A model generated the notes under the pieces. The model had not been told where the DNA came from and ran no database searches. It saw only the letters and a list, made by a program, of their open reading frames with translations. From Sulfuritalea sp. (GTDB taxonomy: Bacteria; Pseudomonadota; Gammaproteobacteria; Burkholderiales; Rhodocyclaceae), in the NCBI RefSeq assembly GCF_017302275.1, contig NZ_JAFLDR010000006.1:62001-126000 (forward strand): a stretch of DNA of 64,000 nucleotides. Reading direction: 5' to 3'. The translations under genes were made by a program, and so were the position numbers. Shown in pieces: positions 47,991 to 56,785 of this stretch; the stretch's first letter is position 1; each line of letters begins with the position of its first letter.

Positions 47991-48722
47991 ATGGATACCA
48001 GAATGACCGCTCCCCGACTCGCCGACGTCGTTGCGCGCGAGATCGAACAGCGCGTGCTCGAGGGCCGCCTGAAACCCGGCGACCGCTTGCCGTCCGAGCG
48101 GGAACTGTCGGTCCAGCTCGGCGTTTCGCGCGCTTCGCTACGTGAAGCCATCCAGAAGCTTGCCGCGCGCGGCTTGCTGGAAAGCAGGCAGGGCGGGGGA
48201 ACCTTCGTCACCGACCGGCTGGATTCGAGCTTCGGCAATCCGTGGGAGGAAATCCTGCGCGATCATCCGGGTGTCCATGAGGACATGCTGGAGTTCCGCC
48301 ACATGCTGGAAGCGCGTGCCGCCGAATGCGCGGCGACGCGGGCCACGACCGTCGACCGCGAACGTGTGAGGCAGTGCCTCGCAGCACTCGAGGATTCATT
48401 TCGCGGCCAGGACCTCGACCTGCAGGTGGATAGCGACCTGGCCTTCCATCAGGCCATCGCCGAGGCCTCGCACAACGTCATCGTCGGCCACCTCACGGCC
48501 AGCCTGTTGCGCCTGATGCGCGACAACCTGCGCCGCAACCTCTCCGAACTGATGCAGGTGCCGGCGGCCCGCGAAGCCTTGCTCGACCAGCACCGGGCGG
48601 TGTGGCATGCCATTGAGCAGGGGGATGCCGGCCAGGCGCTGGATGCGGCTGCCAGCCATATCGGCTACGTGCGCCAGAACCTGACGCGCATGCTGCGCAG
48701 CGACGCCCGCCACAAGCCGTAA
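47991..48722 (+). CDS. GntR/FCD-family regulator, PdhR/LldR-like
   Basis: This 243-residue protein has an N-terminal winged helix (LKPGDRLPSERELSVQLGVS) and SRASLREAIQKLAARGLLES, then an FCD ligand domain with the metal-binding pattern D...H (DLAFHQAIAEASHN) and further histidines (DQHRAVWHAIEQGD, AASHIGYV). FCD regulators of this kind respond to lactate, pyruvate or related acids. Its own promoter and the divergent dct promoter each have a TGGTnnnACCA operator. It probably represses the TRAP operon until substrate is present (inference). Confidence 0.9.
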   Translation: MDTRMTAPRLADVVAREIEQRVLEGRLKPGDRLPSERELSVQLGVSRASLREAIQKLAARGLLESRQGGGTFVTDRLDSSFGNPWEEILRDHPGVHEDMLEFRHMLEARAAECAATRATTVDRERVRQCLAALEDSFRGQDLDLQVDSDLAFHQAIAEASHNVIVGHLTASLLRLMRDNLRRNLSELMQVPAAREALLDQHRAVWHAIEQGDAGQALDAAASHIGYVRQNLTRMLRSDARHKP

Positions 48723-48732
48723 AATACGCCGC

Positions 48733-49377
48733 ATGACGGCAACACGCATCACCCGCTTCTGCCTGATTCGCCATGGCGAGACCGACTGGAACGGCGAAAA
48801 GCGCATCCAGGGGCAGATCGACATCGACCTCAATGCCCGCGGCGAAGCCCAGGCACGGGCCGTCGCCGACGGCCTGCAAGGGCAGTCTTTTGCCGCCATC
48901 TACAGCAGCGACCTGCGCCGCGCCTGGCATACGGCGAGCATTGCCGCCGCAGGGCTCGGTCTCGCCGTCTCGCCGGCGCCGACTTTGCGCGAGCGGCATT
49001 TCGGCGTGCTGCAGGGCGTCACCGCGAGCGAGGCGCGCGAGCAGCTGCCGCATGCCCACCATCACCACCTGGCGCGCACGCCGGACTACGATTTCGACAG
49101 CGGCGAATCCCTGGTCGTGTTCGCCGAGCGGGTGATGAGCGGGCTCGATGCGCTGGCGGAGTGTCACCTCGGGCAAAGTGTGCTCGCCTTCACCCACGGC
49201 GGCGTGCTCGACATTGCCTATCGCGCCGCGACGCGCCGCGCGCTCGATGCGCCGCGCGATTTCATGCTGCCCAATGCTGCCTTCAACTGGCTGGAACGCG
49301 ATGACGTCGGCTGGCGATTGATTTCCTGGGCCGATTGCGGGCATCTGCAGCGCGCGCTGGACGAAGTGCCCGGCTAG
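48733..49377 (+). CDS. Histidine phosphatase family protein (GpmB/CobC-like)
   Basis: This 214-residue protein has the catalytic RHGE (residues 13-16, [17 protein letters not shown]) and a second histidine in FTHGGVLDI, the two phosphohistidine-family active-site elements. The ERHFGVLQG segment carries the catalytic acid. Members include cofactor-dependent phosphoglycerate-mutase-like phosphatases and cobalamin phosphatases; the substrate is not clear here. A degenerate R1-like sequence (48963-48985) encodes AVSPAPTL without changing the usual length. It lies 10 bp after the regulator. Confidence 0.85.
   Translation: MTATRITRFCLIRHGETDWNGEKRIQGQIDIDLNARGEAQARAVADGLQGQSFAAIYSSDLRRAWHTASIAAAGLGLAVSPAPTLRERHFGVLQGVTASEAREQLPHAHHHHLARTPDYDFDSGESLVVFAERVMSGLDALAECHLGQSVLAFTHGGVLDIAYRAATRRALDAPRDFMLPNAAFNWLERDDVGWRLISWADCGHLQRALDEVPG
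48963..48985 (-). repeat. R1-like 23-mer inside the histidine phosphatase gene (copy I)
   Basis: On the + strand CGCCGTCTCGCC then GGCGCCGACTT, 21 of 23 identical to the short R1 consensus. There is no extra length in the protein at this point, so it may be a coincidence in GC-rich codons or an adapted copy. Confidence 0.35.
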
Positions 49378-49409
49378 CCGCCGCTTGGCGGCCGGACCGG
49401 GGCGGATGC

Positions 49410-49415
49410 TAAAAT
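49410..49415 (+). promoter_or_regulatory. Candidate -10 box for glyA
   Basis: TAAAAT lies 32 bp before the glyA ATG and resembles the -10 boxes of the ribosomal promoters here. No convincing -35 is visible 17 bp upstream. glyA may also be read from the upstream gene. Confidence 0.4.
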
Positions 49416-49447
49416 TCGATGTTTCCCACCCCTCTCCGGATCCCGCC

Positions 49448-50692
49448 ATGTTCCAGAAGCAAAACGCCCTCGCCAAGACCGATCCCGAACTCTGGACCGC
49501 GATCCAGAACGAGAACCGCCGCCAGGAAGACCACATCGAGTTGATCGCCTCGGAGAACTATGTGTCCTGGCCGGTGATGGAAGCCCAGGGCTCGCAACTG
49601 ACAAACAAGTATGCCGAGGGTTATCCGGGCAAGCGCTACTATGGTGGCTGCGAGAACGTGGACGTGGTCGAGCAGCTGGCCATCGACCGGGCGAAGCAGC
49701 TGTTCGGCGCCGATTGCGCCAACGTGCAGCCCAATTCCGGCTCGCAGGCCAACCAGGCGGTGTTCTTCGCCTTCCTCAAGCCGGGCGACACCATCCTCGG
49801 CATGAATCTGTCGATGGGCGGTCACCTGACCCACGGCATGCCGCTCAACATCAGCGGCAAGTGGTTCAACATCGTGCCCTACGGCCTCGACCAGAACGAG
49901 GAAATCGACTACGCCGAGATGGAGCGGCTGGCGCACGAGCACAAGCCCAAACTGATCATCGCCGGTGCTTCCGCCTACGCGCTGCGGATCGACTTCGAGC
50001 GTTTCGCCAGGGTGGCCAAGGCCGTCGGCGCCATTTTCATGGTGGATATGGCGCACTACGCCGGTCTGGTCGCTGCCGGCTGCTACCCGAATCCGGTACC
50101 CCACGCCGATGTCGTCACCACGACCACGCACAAGACCCTGCGCGGTCCGCGCGGCGGCCTGATCCTGATGCGCGCCGAGCACGAAAAGGCGATCAACTCG
50201 GCGATCTTCCCCGGCATTCAGGGCGGACCGCTGGAGCATGTGATAGCCGCCAAGGCGGTGGCGCTGAAGGAGGCGATGACGCAGGAATTCAAGGACTACC
50301 AGAGGCTGGTGATCGACAATGCCCAGGTGATGGCCAGGGTATTGAAGAGCCGCGGCCTGCGCATCGTCTCGGGACGTACCGAGTCGCATGTATTCCTGGT
50401 CGATCTGCAGGCCAAGAACATCACCGGCAAGGATGCCGAGGCCGCGCTGGGCCGCGCCCACTTGACGGTGAACAAGAACGCCATCCCCAATGATCCGCAA
50501 AAGCCCTTCGTCACCTCCGGCATCCGCCTCGGCACGCCGGCGATGACCACGCGCGGCTTCACCTCGGTCGAGGCCGAACGGGTCGCCAACCTGATCGCCG
50601 ACGTGCTCGACGCGCCGAACGACGAGGCGGTGCTGGCGCGGGTGCGCGGCGAGGTGTCCGTTATGTGCAAGAAGTTTCCGGTGTATGGCTGA
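49448..50692 (+). CDS. glyA: Serine hydroxymethyltransferase
   Basis: GlyA has 414 residues from the ATG at 49448 ([15 protein letters not shown]); the frame is open upstream but not homologous. It interconverts serine and glycine with tetrahydrofolate, using PLP. The PLP lysine is in [13 protein letters not shown], and [12 protein letters not shown] and [13 protein letters not shown] are invariant. The order glyA-nrdR-ribD is common in betaproteobacteria. Only 5 bp separate its stop from nrdR. Confidence 0.97.
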   Translation: MFQKQNALAKTDPELWTAIQNENRRQEDHIELIASENYVSWPVMEAQGSQLTNKYAEGYPGKRYYGGCENVDVVEQLAIDRAKQLFGADCANVQPNSGSQANQAVFFAFLKPGDTILGMNLSMGGHLTHGMPLNISGKWFNIVPYGLDQNEEIDYAEMERLAHEHKPKLIIAGASAYALRIDFERFARVAKAVGAIFMVDMAHYAGLVAAGCYPNPVPHADVVTTTTHKTLRGPRGGLILMRAEHEKAINSAIFPGIQGGPLEHVIAAKAVALKEAMTQEFKDYQRLVIDNAQVMARVLKSRGLRIVSGRTESHVFLVDLQAKNITGKDAEAALGRAHLTVNKNAIPNDPQKPFVTSGIRLGTPAMTTRGFTSVEAERVANLIADVLDAPNDEAVLARVRGEVSVMCKKFPVYG

Positions 50693-50697
50693 CCGTC

Positions 50698-51171
50698 ATG
50701 AAGTGCCCGTATTGCGCCGAGCCTAATACCCAGGTCGTCGATACACGGGAAAACGAGGACGGTGACACGGTTCGTCGTCGTCGTCGCTGTTTGTCCTGCG
50801 ACAAGCGCTTCACCACCTACGAGCGCGTCGAGTTGCAGTTGCCCCAGGTGGTGAAGAAAAACGGCAGCCGTACCGACTACGACCGCGACAAGCTCAAGGC
50901 CAGCATGATGCTGGCGATGAGGAAGCGCCCGGTTACCACGGAAAGCATCGACCTCGCGCTCGATCGTATCGAGGAAAAGCTGGTGCAGCTGGCGCTGCGC
51001 GAAGTGGCCTCGGACCGCATCGGCGAGCTGGTGATGCGCGAACTGAAGAAACTCGACAAGGTGGCCTATATCCGTTTCGCCTCGGTGTACCGCAACTTCG
51101 AGGACGTGGACGAGTTCTCGGACGCCATCCGCGAAATCAAGAAGCCGCGGCAGCCCCGCGCCAGGTCCTGA
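50698..51171 (+). CDS. nrdR: Ribonucleotide reductase regulator NrdR
   Basis: NrdR has 157 residues from ATG 50698 ([20 protein letters not shown]). The N-terminal zinc ribbon has CPYC and CLSC pairs, followed by an ATP-cone ([20 protein letters not shown]). It represses ribonucleotide reductase genes when dATP is high; none of those genes is in the window. An unlikely upstream GTG within glyA is in frame. The gene is normal in length. Confidence 0.96.
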   Translation: MKCPYCAEPNTQVVDTRENEDGDTVRRRRRCLSCDKRFTTYERVELQLPQVVKKNGSRTDYDRDKLKASMMLAMRKRPVTTESIDLALDRIEEKLVQLALREVASDRIGELVMRELKKLDKVAYIRFASVYRNFEDVDEFSDAIREIKKPRQPRARS

Positions 51172-51195
51172 CGGGTTGCGGCTGATGGGCGCCGC

Positions 51196-52299
51196 ATGAG
51201 TTTTTCCGCTGCCGACCATGGTTTCATGACGCGTGCGCTGCAACTGGCGCAGCGCGGCCTGAATACCGCGACCCCCAATCCCCGCGTCGGCTGCGTCATG
51301 GTCCGCGACGGCAAAGCCATCGGCGAAGGCTGGCATGAAAAGGCGGGCGGACCGCATGCCGAGGCCGCCGCGCTGGCGCAAATAGTCGGCGCTGGCGATA
51401 CGGCGGTCGGTGCCACGGCCTACGTCACGCTGGAACCCTGCAGCCATTTCGGGCGCACGCCGCCCTGCGCAGATGCGCTGATCGAGGCCGGTGTGGCGCG
51501 GGTCGTTGCCGCGATGCAGGATCCGAATCCGCTGGTCGCCGGGCAGGGCCTGGCGCGGATTTCCGCCGCGGGCATCGAAGTAGCCAGCGGATTGCTGGTA
51601 GCCGAGGCGAGGGAGCTCAACATCGGCTTCGTCTCGCGCATGACGCGCGGGCGACCCTGGCTGCGGCTGAAAGTCGCTGCCAGCCTTGATGGCAAGACCG
51701 CGCTAAACAACGGTGTATCGCAGTGGATCACCGGGCCGGATGCCCGGCGCGATGCCCACGCCTGGCGCGCGCGCTCCTGCGCGGTGCTGACCGGCATCGG
51801 TACGGTGAAGGACGACAATCCCCGGCTCACCGTGCGCGAGGTTGCTGCTCCGCGCCAGCCGCTCAAGGTGGTGATCGACAGCCGGCTCGAAACGCCGGCC
51901 GATGCCGCCGTGCTCGATGGCGGCAACGTGCTGATCGTCGCGGCGCAGGACGATCCCGCGCGCAGTGCGGCCCTGCGCGCGCGCGGTGCCGAGATCGTGT
52001 TTTTGCCCAATGCGCAGGGCAAGGTCGAGCTCCCGGCCCTGCTGCAGGAACTCGGGCGGCGTGGCATCAACGAAGTGCTCGCCGAAGCCGGCACGCGACT
52101 CAACGGTTCCCTGCTGCGCGAAGGCTGTGTCGATGAACTGCTGATCTACCAGGCGCCGATGCTGATCGGCGATGCCGCGCGCGGCATGTTCGGGCTCGCC
52201 GAACTGACCGAGCTGGCCGGGGTGTGCCGCTTGAACATCATCGAGCGCCGTAGCGTGGGCGCCGACTTTCGCATCCGGGCACGCCTTGGCCAGGCGTGA
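51196..52299 (+). CDS. ribD: Riboflavin biosynthesis deaminase/reductase RibD
   Basis: RibD has 367 residues and catalyses steps two and three of riboflavin synthesis. The N-terminal deaminase has the zinc site HAE (GGPHAEAAAL) and PC...C (EPCSHFGRTPPCADAL). The C-terminal reductase has KVAASLDGKTALNNGVSQWI. Between HAE and the cysteine site the chain reads AQIVGAGDTAVGA, where relatives have about three residues fewer; this is an in-frame short R1 repeat. The gene probably leads into the rib operon, but no other rib gene follows here. Confidence 0.95.
   Translation: MSFSAADHGFMTRALQLAQRGLNTATPNPRVGCVMVRDGKAIGEGWHEKAGGPHAEAAALAQIVGAGDTAVGATAYVTLEPCSHFGRTPPCADALIEAGVARVVAAMQDPNPLVAGQGLARISAAGIEVASGLLVAEARELNIGFVSRMTRGRPWLRLKVAASLDGKTALNNGVSQWITGPDARRDAHAWRARSCAVLTGIGTVKDDNPRLTVREVAAPRQPLKVVIDSRLETPADAAVLDGGNVLIVAAQDDPARSAALRARGAEIVFLPNAQGKVELPALLQELGRRGINEVLAEAGTRLNGSLLREGCVDELLIYQAPMLIGDAARGMFGLAELTELAGVCRLNIIERRSVGADFRIRARLGQA
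51383..51405 (+). repeat. R1 short repeat inside ribD (copy F)
   Basis: TAGTCGGCGCTGG then CGATACGGCG, 22 of 23 identical to the right-hand and left-hand pieces of the full R1 copy E. It is read in the same strand and frame as the R1 in cysH, giving VGAGDTA. It lies between the two zinc motifs of the deaminase. Confidence 0.7.
52246..52268 (-). repeat. R1-like 23-mer at the ribD 3' end (copy G)
   Basis: CGCCGTAGCGTG then GGCGCCGACTT on the + strand, 20 of 23 identical to the short R1 form. It encodes RRSVGADF of RibD, close to the natural C-terminal strand VGADxRI of the family, so it may be coincidental. Confidence 0.3.
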
Positions 52300-52663
52300 C
52301 AGGGACGAGGAGGAGGGGCGGCGCGATTTTCGCGGCCGCAGCCTGCTGATCAACATCCTGCGCGTGTTCCACATCGTCGGGCTGGCCGGCATTTCCGCCG
52401 CGGTGCTGGCCGGTGCGGCGGGCGCCGAACAGTGGGGCGGCGTGATGCTGGTTTCCGGCATCGGCATCATCGCGCTCGATGCCTGGGCCAATCCGCTCTA
52501 TTTTCGCCAGGCCAAGGGAATCGGTACGCTGCTCAAGATCGCCCTGGTGGTGCTGATGGTGGTTTGGGACAGCGGGCGCCAGCCGCTGTTCTGGTTCGTG
52601 CTGGCGTTTTCCGTCGCGCTCAGCCACGCACCGGGGCGGATTCGCCACCGGCAGTTGTTCTGA
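52286..52663 (+). CDS. Small membrane protein of unknown function
   Basis: This 125-residue protein has a basic/acidic start (RRDRDEEEGRRDFRGR) and three to four hydrophobic segments (INILRVFHIVGLAGISAAVL, GVMLVSGIGIIALDAWA, LLKIALVVLMVVW, LFWFVLAFSVAL). The start is uncertain: a TTG at 52286 overlaps the ribD end, and there is no early ATG. I do not recognise the family. It probably shares the ribD transcript. Confidence 0.65.
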   Translation: MARRDRDEEEGRRDFRGRSLLINILRVFHIVGLAGISAAVLAGAAGAEQWGGVMLVSGIGIIALDAWANPLYFRQAKGIGTLLKIALVVLMVVWDSGRQPLFWFVLAFSVALSHAPGRIRHRQLF

Positions 52664-52675
52664 CCAGCCGAAGGC

Positions 52676-53431
52676 TCAGTTCGCGGCCGCGCCGCAGACC
52701 GTGCAGCCCGGATCACGCGGCAGGCGGATCTCGCGCCACTCCATGCCGAGGCCATCGAGCAGCAACAAGCGACCGGCGAGGCTGGTGCCGCAGCCGATCA
52801 GCAATTTCAGTGCTTCGGCGGCCTGCACCGTGCCGATGATGCCGGTCAGCGGCGCGAAGACGCCCATCACCGCGCAGCGCACTTCCTCGACCTCCTGACC
52901 TTCGGGAAACAGGCAGTGGTAGCAAGGGGCGTCCGCCTGGCGCGAATCGAACACCGCCACCTGGCCGTCGAAGCGGATTGCCGCACCGGAGACCAAAGGC
53001 TTGCGGAACTTGACGCAGGCTCGATTCACGGCGTGGCGCGTGGCGAAGTTGTCGCAGCAGTCGAGCACGATGTCGGCCTGCGCCACTTCCGCGTCCAGGC
53101 GCTCGCCGGAAAGCCGCTCGGCCAGCGCGACGACCCGGCATTCGGGATTGATCTCGCCCAGGGTGCGCTTGCCGGAGGCTGACTTGCTCATGCCGACCGC
53201 ATCGGTGCGATGCAGGATCTGGCGTTGCAGGTTCGTCATGTCCACCGTATCGCCATCGGCCAGCACCAGCGTGCCGACGCCGGCCGAGGCGAGGTAGTAG
53301 GCGGCGGGCGAACCGAGACCGCCGGCGCCGATCACCAGGGCGCGCGCATTGACGATGTTTTCCTGCCCTTCGATGCCGATCTGCGGCAGCAGGATGTGGC
53401 GGCTGTAGCGCAGCAGCTGTTCGTCGTTCAT
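52676..53431 (-). CDS. moeB: Adenylyltransferase of the MoeB/ThiF/HesA family
   Basis: This 251-residue E1-like enzyme adenylates the C-terminus of a small sulfur carrier (MoaD or ThiS). The nucleotide loop ALVIGAGGLGSPAAYYLASA, the conserved DMTNLQRQILH and the CXXC zinc pairs (CYHC, CTVC) are present. There is no C-terminal rhodanese domain. MoeB and ThiF cannot be told apart by sequence alone; no mo- or thi- partner is adjacent. The next gene upstream on the same strand is 14 bp away. Confidence 0.88.
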   Translation of the reverse strand: MNDEQLLRYSRHILLPQIGIEGQENIVNARALVIGAGGLGSPAAYYLASAGVGTLVLADGDTVDMTNLQRQILHRTDAVGMSKSASGKRTLGEINPECRVVALAERLSGERLDAEVAQADIVLDCCDNFATRHAVNRACVKFRKPLVSGAAIRFDGQVAVFDSRQADAPCYHCLFPEGQEVEEVRCAVMGVFAPLTGIIGTVQAAEALKLLIGCGTSLAGRLLLLDGLGMEWREIRLPRDPGCTVCGAAAN

Positions 53432-53445
53432 TGGGCCGTCGGGGC

Positions 53446-53928
53446 TCAGCGTTCCTGACGCAGCTCGGGCGGAGTCTCGTCGTGATCGCCGTGGGGATGG
53501 TGTTCCCAGGCCTTGGAATAGACCTCGTGCGATTTCTTGATCAGGCGTTCCGGCACGCGCATGTTGCGCATCTGGGTTTCCTCGCAGAAATACACTACGG
53601 TTCGCACCAGCTTGCTATAGACGCTATTGTCGAGATGGAAGCCCTGGCGCACCAGCGCGGCTTCCAGTCCCTCCAGCGAGTAGTCGCTGATCTCGTACCA
53701 GATCGAGAGGCTGCAGGGAACGAGGCCGCTGTCGATTTCCATGCCGTCCAGCCCGGCAAGCAGCCTGCGCGCTTCTTCCACATGTTCCGGATGGTTCGGG
53801 TCGAAGCGCAGTTCGCGGTGCTTGCGCGTACCGGGTTGCGGCACGAACGCGGCGGGACGCTGGCGCGGCTTGCCATCGCGCTTTTCGTCCCGCAATTCGC
53901 GAGCCTTCTCCGGGGTCATCCTGCTCAT
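53446..53928 (-). CDS. Conserved hypothetical protein
   Basis: This 160-residue soluble protein has a basic, low-complexity N-terminus (EKARELRDEKRDGKPRQRPA) and a folded part with IWYEISDYSLEGLEAALVRQ and SKLVRTVVYFCEETQMRNMR, then an acidic, histidine-containing tail (HHPHGDHDETPPELRQER). It probably belongs to a betaproteobacterial family of unknown role, judged only by the feel of the conserved pattern. The pairing with moeB and ctpA gives no firm clue. Confidence 0.75.
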   Translation of the reverse strand: MSRMTPEKARELRDEKRDGKPRQRPAAFVPQPGTRKHRELRFDPNHPEHVEEARRLLAGLDGMEIDSGLVPCSLSIWYEISDYSLEGLEAALVRQGFHLDNSVYSKLVRTVVYFCEETQMRNMRVPERLIKKSHEVYSKAWEHHPHGDHDETPPELRQER

Positions 53929-53992
53929 CGTTCGCCTCCCGATGAAAAAGCTTGTGAAGACATTATCGAGCGGAACAACTGTTCATGTGGCT

Positions 53993-55396
53993 TCAGCGCT
54001 TGATGATCTGCCAGGCCTTGAGCAGATTGACCGCCTGGTTGAGCTGGTAGTCCTTCTTCGAGGCGAACTCGATGGGCGCTTGCGGCGAATCGTCGGCGTC
54101 GTCCTTGCCCTTCTTTTCGTCCTTCTTGGTCTGCGGCTTGGGTGCCGGCTCGGCGGCCTTTTCGTTTTCGCCGCCGAGATGGCGTTCCAGGTCGGCCTCG
54201 CGCACGCGTTCGCGCGATCCACCATTGGCGCTTTCCTCGACGATGATGTCGGGTGTAATGCCCTTGGCCTGGATCGAACGGCCCGAGGGCGTGAAATAGC
54301 GCGCCGTGGTGAGCTTGATCGCCGCATTGTTGGACAGTGGCAGCACCGTCTGCACGGAGCCCTTGCCGAAGGTCTGGGTGCCCATCACGATGGCACGCTT
54401 GTGGTCCTGCAAGGCCCCGGCGACGATCTCCGACGCCGACGCGGAACCGCCATTGACCAGCACCACCATCGGCGTGGTCCGCGCCCAGGCCGGCAGGCCT
54501 TTCATGATGTCTTCCTTGTTGCCGCGCTGGTAGTCCTCCGGGCTGGCCACGTAGCGTCGCTTGGCATCGTCGGTGCGGCCGTCGGTCGAGGTAACCAGGG
54601 TTTGTGGCGGCAGGAAGGCGGCGGAAACGCCCACCGCGCCGTTGAGCAACCCGCCTGGATCGTTGCGCAGGTCGAGCACCAGTCCCTTGATGCCGTCGCC
54701 CTTGGCCTCCTTGTCCGCCTTGGCCAGTTTGTCGAGGTGCTTAACCACGTCAGGCGCGGTTTCTTCCTGGAACTGGGTGACTCGCAGGTAGCCATAGCCG
54801 TTGTCGAGCAGCTTCGACTTGACGCTTTGCACCTTGATCTTTTCTCGCGTCAGGGTGACCTCGAAGGGTTTGCCTTCGCCCTTGCGCACGACGGTAAGCC
54901 GGATTTGGGTCTTTGGCTTGCCACGCATCTTCTTGACGGCGTCGCTGAGCGTGAGTCCTTTCACCGGAGTATCGTCAAGCTTGATGATCAAGTCGCCGGA
55001 TTTCAAGCCGGCCCTTTGCGCCGGGGTGTCGTCGATCGGCGCCACCACCTTGACGAAGCCGTCTTCCATGCCGACCTCGATGCCGAGGCCACCGAACTCG
55101 CCCTGGGTGCTGACCTGCAGGTCCTTGAAGGAATCGGGATCAAGGTAGGCCGAGTGCGGATCGAGGTTGGCCAGCATGCCGCTGATGGCGTGGGTGATCA
55201 GCTTCTTGTCATCGACCGGTTCCACATAGCCCTGCTTGATTGCGTTGTAGACATCGGCAAAGCTGCGCAGCTCCTCGATCGGCAGCGCCGAACTGGCGGC
55301 ATCCTTGTTCGCGCTGGCGGAAAAATTCAGGCTGATGAAGACGCCGGCGATCAGGCCGGTCACTACCAGACTCGCTTGCTGCAGCTTGCTGCTCAT
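53993..55396 (-). CDS. ctpA: Carboxy-terminal processing protease (S41)
   Basis: CtpA has 467 residues from ATG 55396 (MSSKLQQASLVVTGLIAGVF), preceded by GGAG 7 nt away; a longer open frame upstream crosses an R2 repeat and is not supported. It has a signal or anchor segment, a PDZ domain (FGGLGIEVGMEDGFVKVVAP), and the S41 catalytic Ser (GGSASASEIVAG) and Lys (GTQTFGKGSVQT). It is a periplasmic protease that trims or degrades cell-wall-related proteins. A glutamate/lysine-rich tail follows (KPQTKKDEKKGKDDADD). It follows the EnvC-like gene on the same strand. Confidence 0.94.
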   Translation of the reverse strand: MSSKLQQASLVVTGLIAGVFISLNFSASANKDAASSALPIEELRSFADVYNAIKQGYVEPVDDKKLITHAISGMLANLDPHSAYLDPDSFKDLQVSTQGEFGGLGIEVGMEDGFVKVVAPIDDTPAQRAGLKSGDLIIKLDDTPVKGLTLSDAVKKMRGKPKTQIRLTVVRKGEGKPFEVTLTREKIKVQSVKSKLLDNGYGYLRVTQFQEETAPDVVKHLDKLAKADKEAKGDGIKGLVLDLRNDPGGLLNGAVGVSAAFLPPQTLVTSTDGRTDDAKRRYVASPEDYQRGNKEDIMKGLPAWARTTPMVVLVNGGSASASEIVAGALQDHKRAIVMGTQTFGKGSVQTVLPLSNNAAIKLTTARYFTPSGRSIQAKGITPDIIVEESANGGSRERVREADLERHLGGENEKAAEPAPKPQTKKDEKKGKDDADDSPQAPIEFASKKDYQLNQAVNLLKAWQIIKR

Positions 55397-55426
55397 AGGT
55401 ACTCCGAAGAAGAAAGGCAAAGCCAC

Positions 55427-55491
55427 ATTGAACGCCCCCACCGCCCCATCCCCCGCCCACGCGGGGGCAACTGGTTGGCTCGCAGCGCTCG
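55427..55491 (-). repeat. R2 GC-rich hairpin repeat (copy 2), between the EnvC-like gene and ctpA
   Basis: On the - strand it begins CGAGCGCTGCGAGCC and ends GGGGGCGTTCAAT, 65 bp, aligning end to end with the copy at 29007. The stem is CCCCCGC-GTGG-GCGGGGG, where copy 1 has CCCCGCC-CTGG-GGCGGGG: the arms differ but remain paired. Confidence 0.75.
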
Positions 55492-55523
55492 AATACCAGA
55501 GGACGCCCCTCTGTTGTTGAACG

Positions 55524-56768
55524 CTAGCGAATGCCGACCCACTTGAGGGGGTCAAAGGGCTGGCCCCGATGCCTGAGTTCAAAGTATAAACCCGAGTCGG
55601 CATTGCCGCCGCTGTTTCCCACGGTGGCGACGGAATCACCATTTTTTACAACTGAGCCGACCGCCGCCAGCAGCGATTCGTTGTTGCCGTAAACGGACAG
55701 GAAGTCGTCACCGTGGTCGATCACCAGCAGGTTGCCAAAGCCGCGCAACCAGTCCGCGAACACCACCGTGCCCGGTGCCACGGCCCTGACCTCAAGGCCT
55801 TCGGCCGCGCGAATGAAGACGCCCTTCCAGAGTGCCCCTCCTTCCGCGCGCGGGGAGCCGAAGCGACCGGCGACCGTGCCCCTGGTCGGCAGGCGCAGCT
55901 TGCCGCGCAGGGCGGCGAAAGCGCCCGTGACGTCACCGGGATCGTGATTCTTCAGTCGTGGGGCCCCGGCCGTTACCGACCCGCCGGCATTGGGTGCCGC
56001 TTGGGCAACTCGTGGCCTGGCCTTGCGCGTCGCGGCGATCCGCGCCAGGCCATCTATCAGCTTTGCCAGGCGCTGCTCATCCTTCTTCAGCGTGGCAATT
56101 TCCCGGCGTTGCGCCTTGAGCCGATCCCCGATCGCCGCCAGCATGCCGGCACGCTGCTTTCCGCGTTCGAGTAACTGGGCGCGACTTTCCTGCTGCCGCT
56201 GCTCGTTCTCCGCCACCTGCGCCTGCCGTTCGCGCGTAGCGTCGGCGAGCCGCTTTTTCTCGGCGGCGATGCTGCGCAACTGCTGTATCAGGTCGGCCTT
56301 GGCGCGCGAGAGTTGGGTCAGGAAATACCGGTCGCGCGTCGACTGGTTGGGATCGGTGCCGGCAAGCAGAAGTGTCAGTGCGTCGGAATTGCCGCCGACG
56401 AACTGGCTGCGCAGTAGGTGCGCGAGGTGGTTCTGCTGCATTCCGGTCTGGCGGTCGAGACGCTGGTTCTGGGCATCGAGGTCGGCAATCTGGGCCTTCA
56501 GCCCGGCACGCTGGGTGCCAAGTTCATGCAAGCGCCGGTTGGCGTCGGATATCGCCGATTCGGTATCGCGCAACTGATCGGTGATGTGGCCTTTTGACTC
56601 CTCGGCCGCCGCCATTTCGCGTCGAAGCGCTTCGATGCGGCCCTTCAGGTCGTGGAGTTCGCCCTTCTTCGAATCCGCGTTGGCCGCGAATGCCGAAGAA
56701 AGGAAAACTGCTGTAACGAAGAATGAACAGTGGAACGCGAATGGTGCGAGGCGGTGCGGAATGCTCAC
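55524..56768 (-). CDS. EnvC-like murein hydrolase activator (degenerate M23/LytM)
   Basis: This 414-residue protein has a signal peptide (AFHCSFFVTAVFLSSAFAAN), a long coiled coil (residues about 35-260, e.g. LHDLKGRIEALRREMAAAEE) and a C-terminal LytM/M23 domain (APGTVVFADWLRGFGNLLVI, LYFELRHRGQPFDPLKWV). The metal-binding H-x3-D and H-x-H of active M23 peptidases are not seen, as in EnvC, so it probably activates amidases during division rather than cutting itself. It is followed by ctpA in the same direction, 127 bp away. Confidence 0.9.
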   Translation of the reverse strand: MSIPHRLAPFAFHCSFFVTAVFLSSAFAANADSKKGELHDLKGRIEALRREMAAAEESKGHITDQLRDTESAISDANRRLHELGTQRAGLKAQIADLDAQNQRLDRQTGMQQNHLAHLLRSQFVGGNSDALTLLLAGTDPNQSTRDRYFLTQLSRAKADLIQQLRSIAAEKKRLADATRERQAQVAENEQRQQESRAQLLERGKQRAGMLAAIGDRLKAQRREIATLKKDEQRLAKLIDGLARIAATRKARPRVAQAAPNAGGSVTAGAPRLKNHDPGDVTGAFAALRGKLRLPTRGTVAGRFGSPRAEGGALWKGVFIRAAEGLEVRAVAPGTVVFADWLRGFGNLLVIDHGDDFLSVYGNNESLLAAVGSVVKNGDSVATVGNSGGNADSGLYFELRHRGQPFDPLKWVGIR

Positions 56769-56785
56769 TGTTCACATTTCGTGTT

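Noticed and set aside
55397-55642. N-terminal extension of CtpA by 82 codons
   Set aside because: It would translate an R2 repeat and part of the EnvC-like gene's end; the ATG at 55396 has a GGAG site and starts a normal signal segment.
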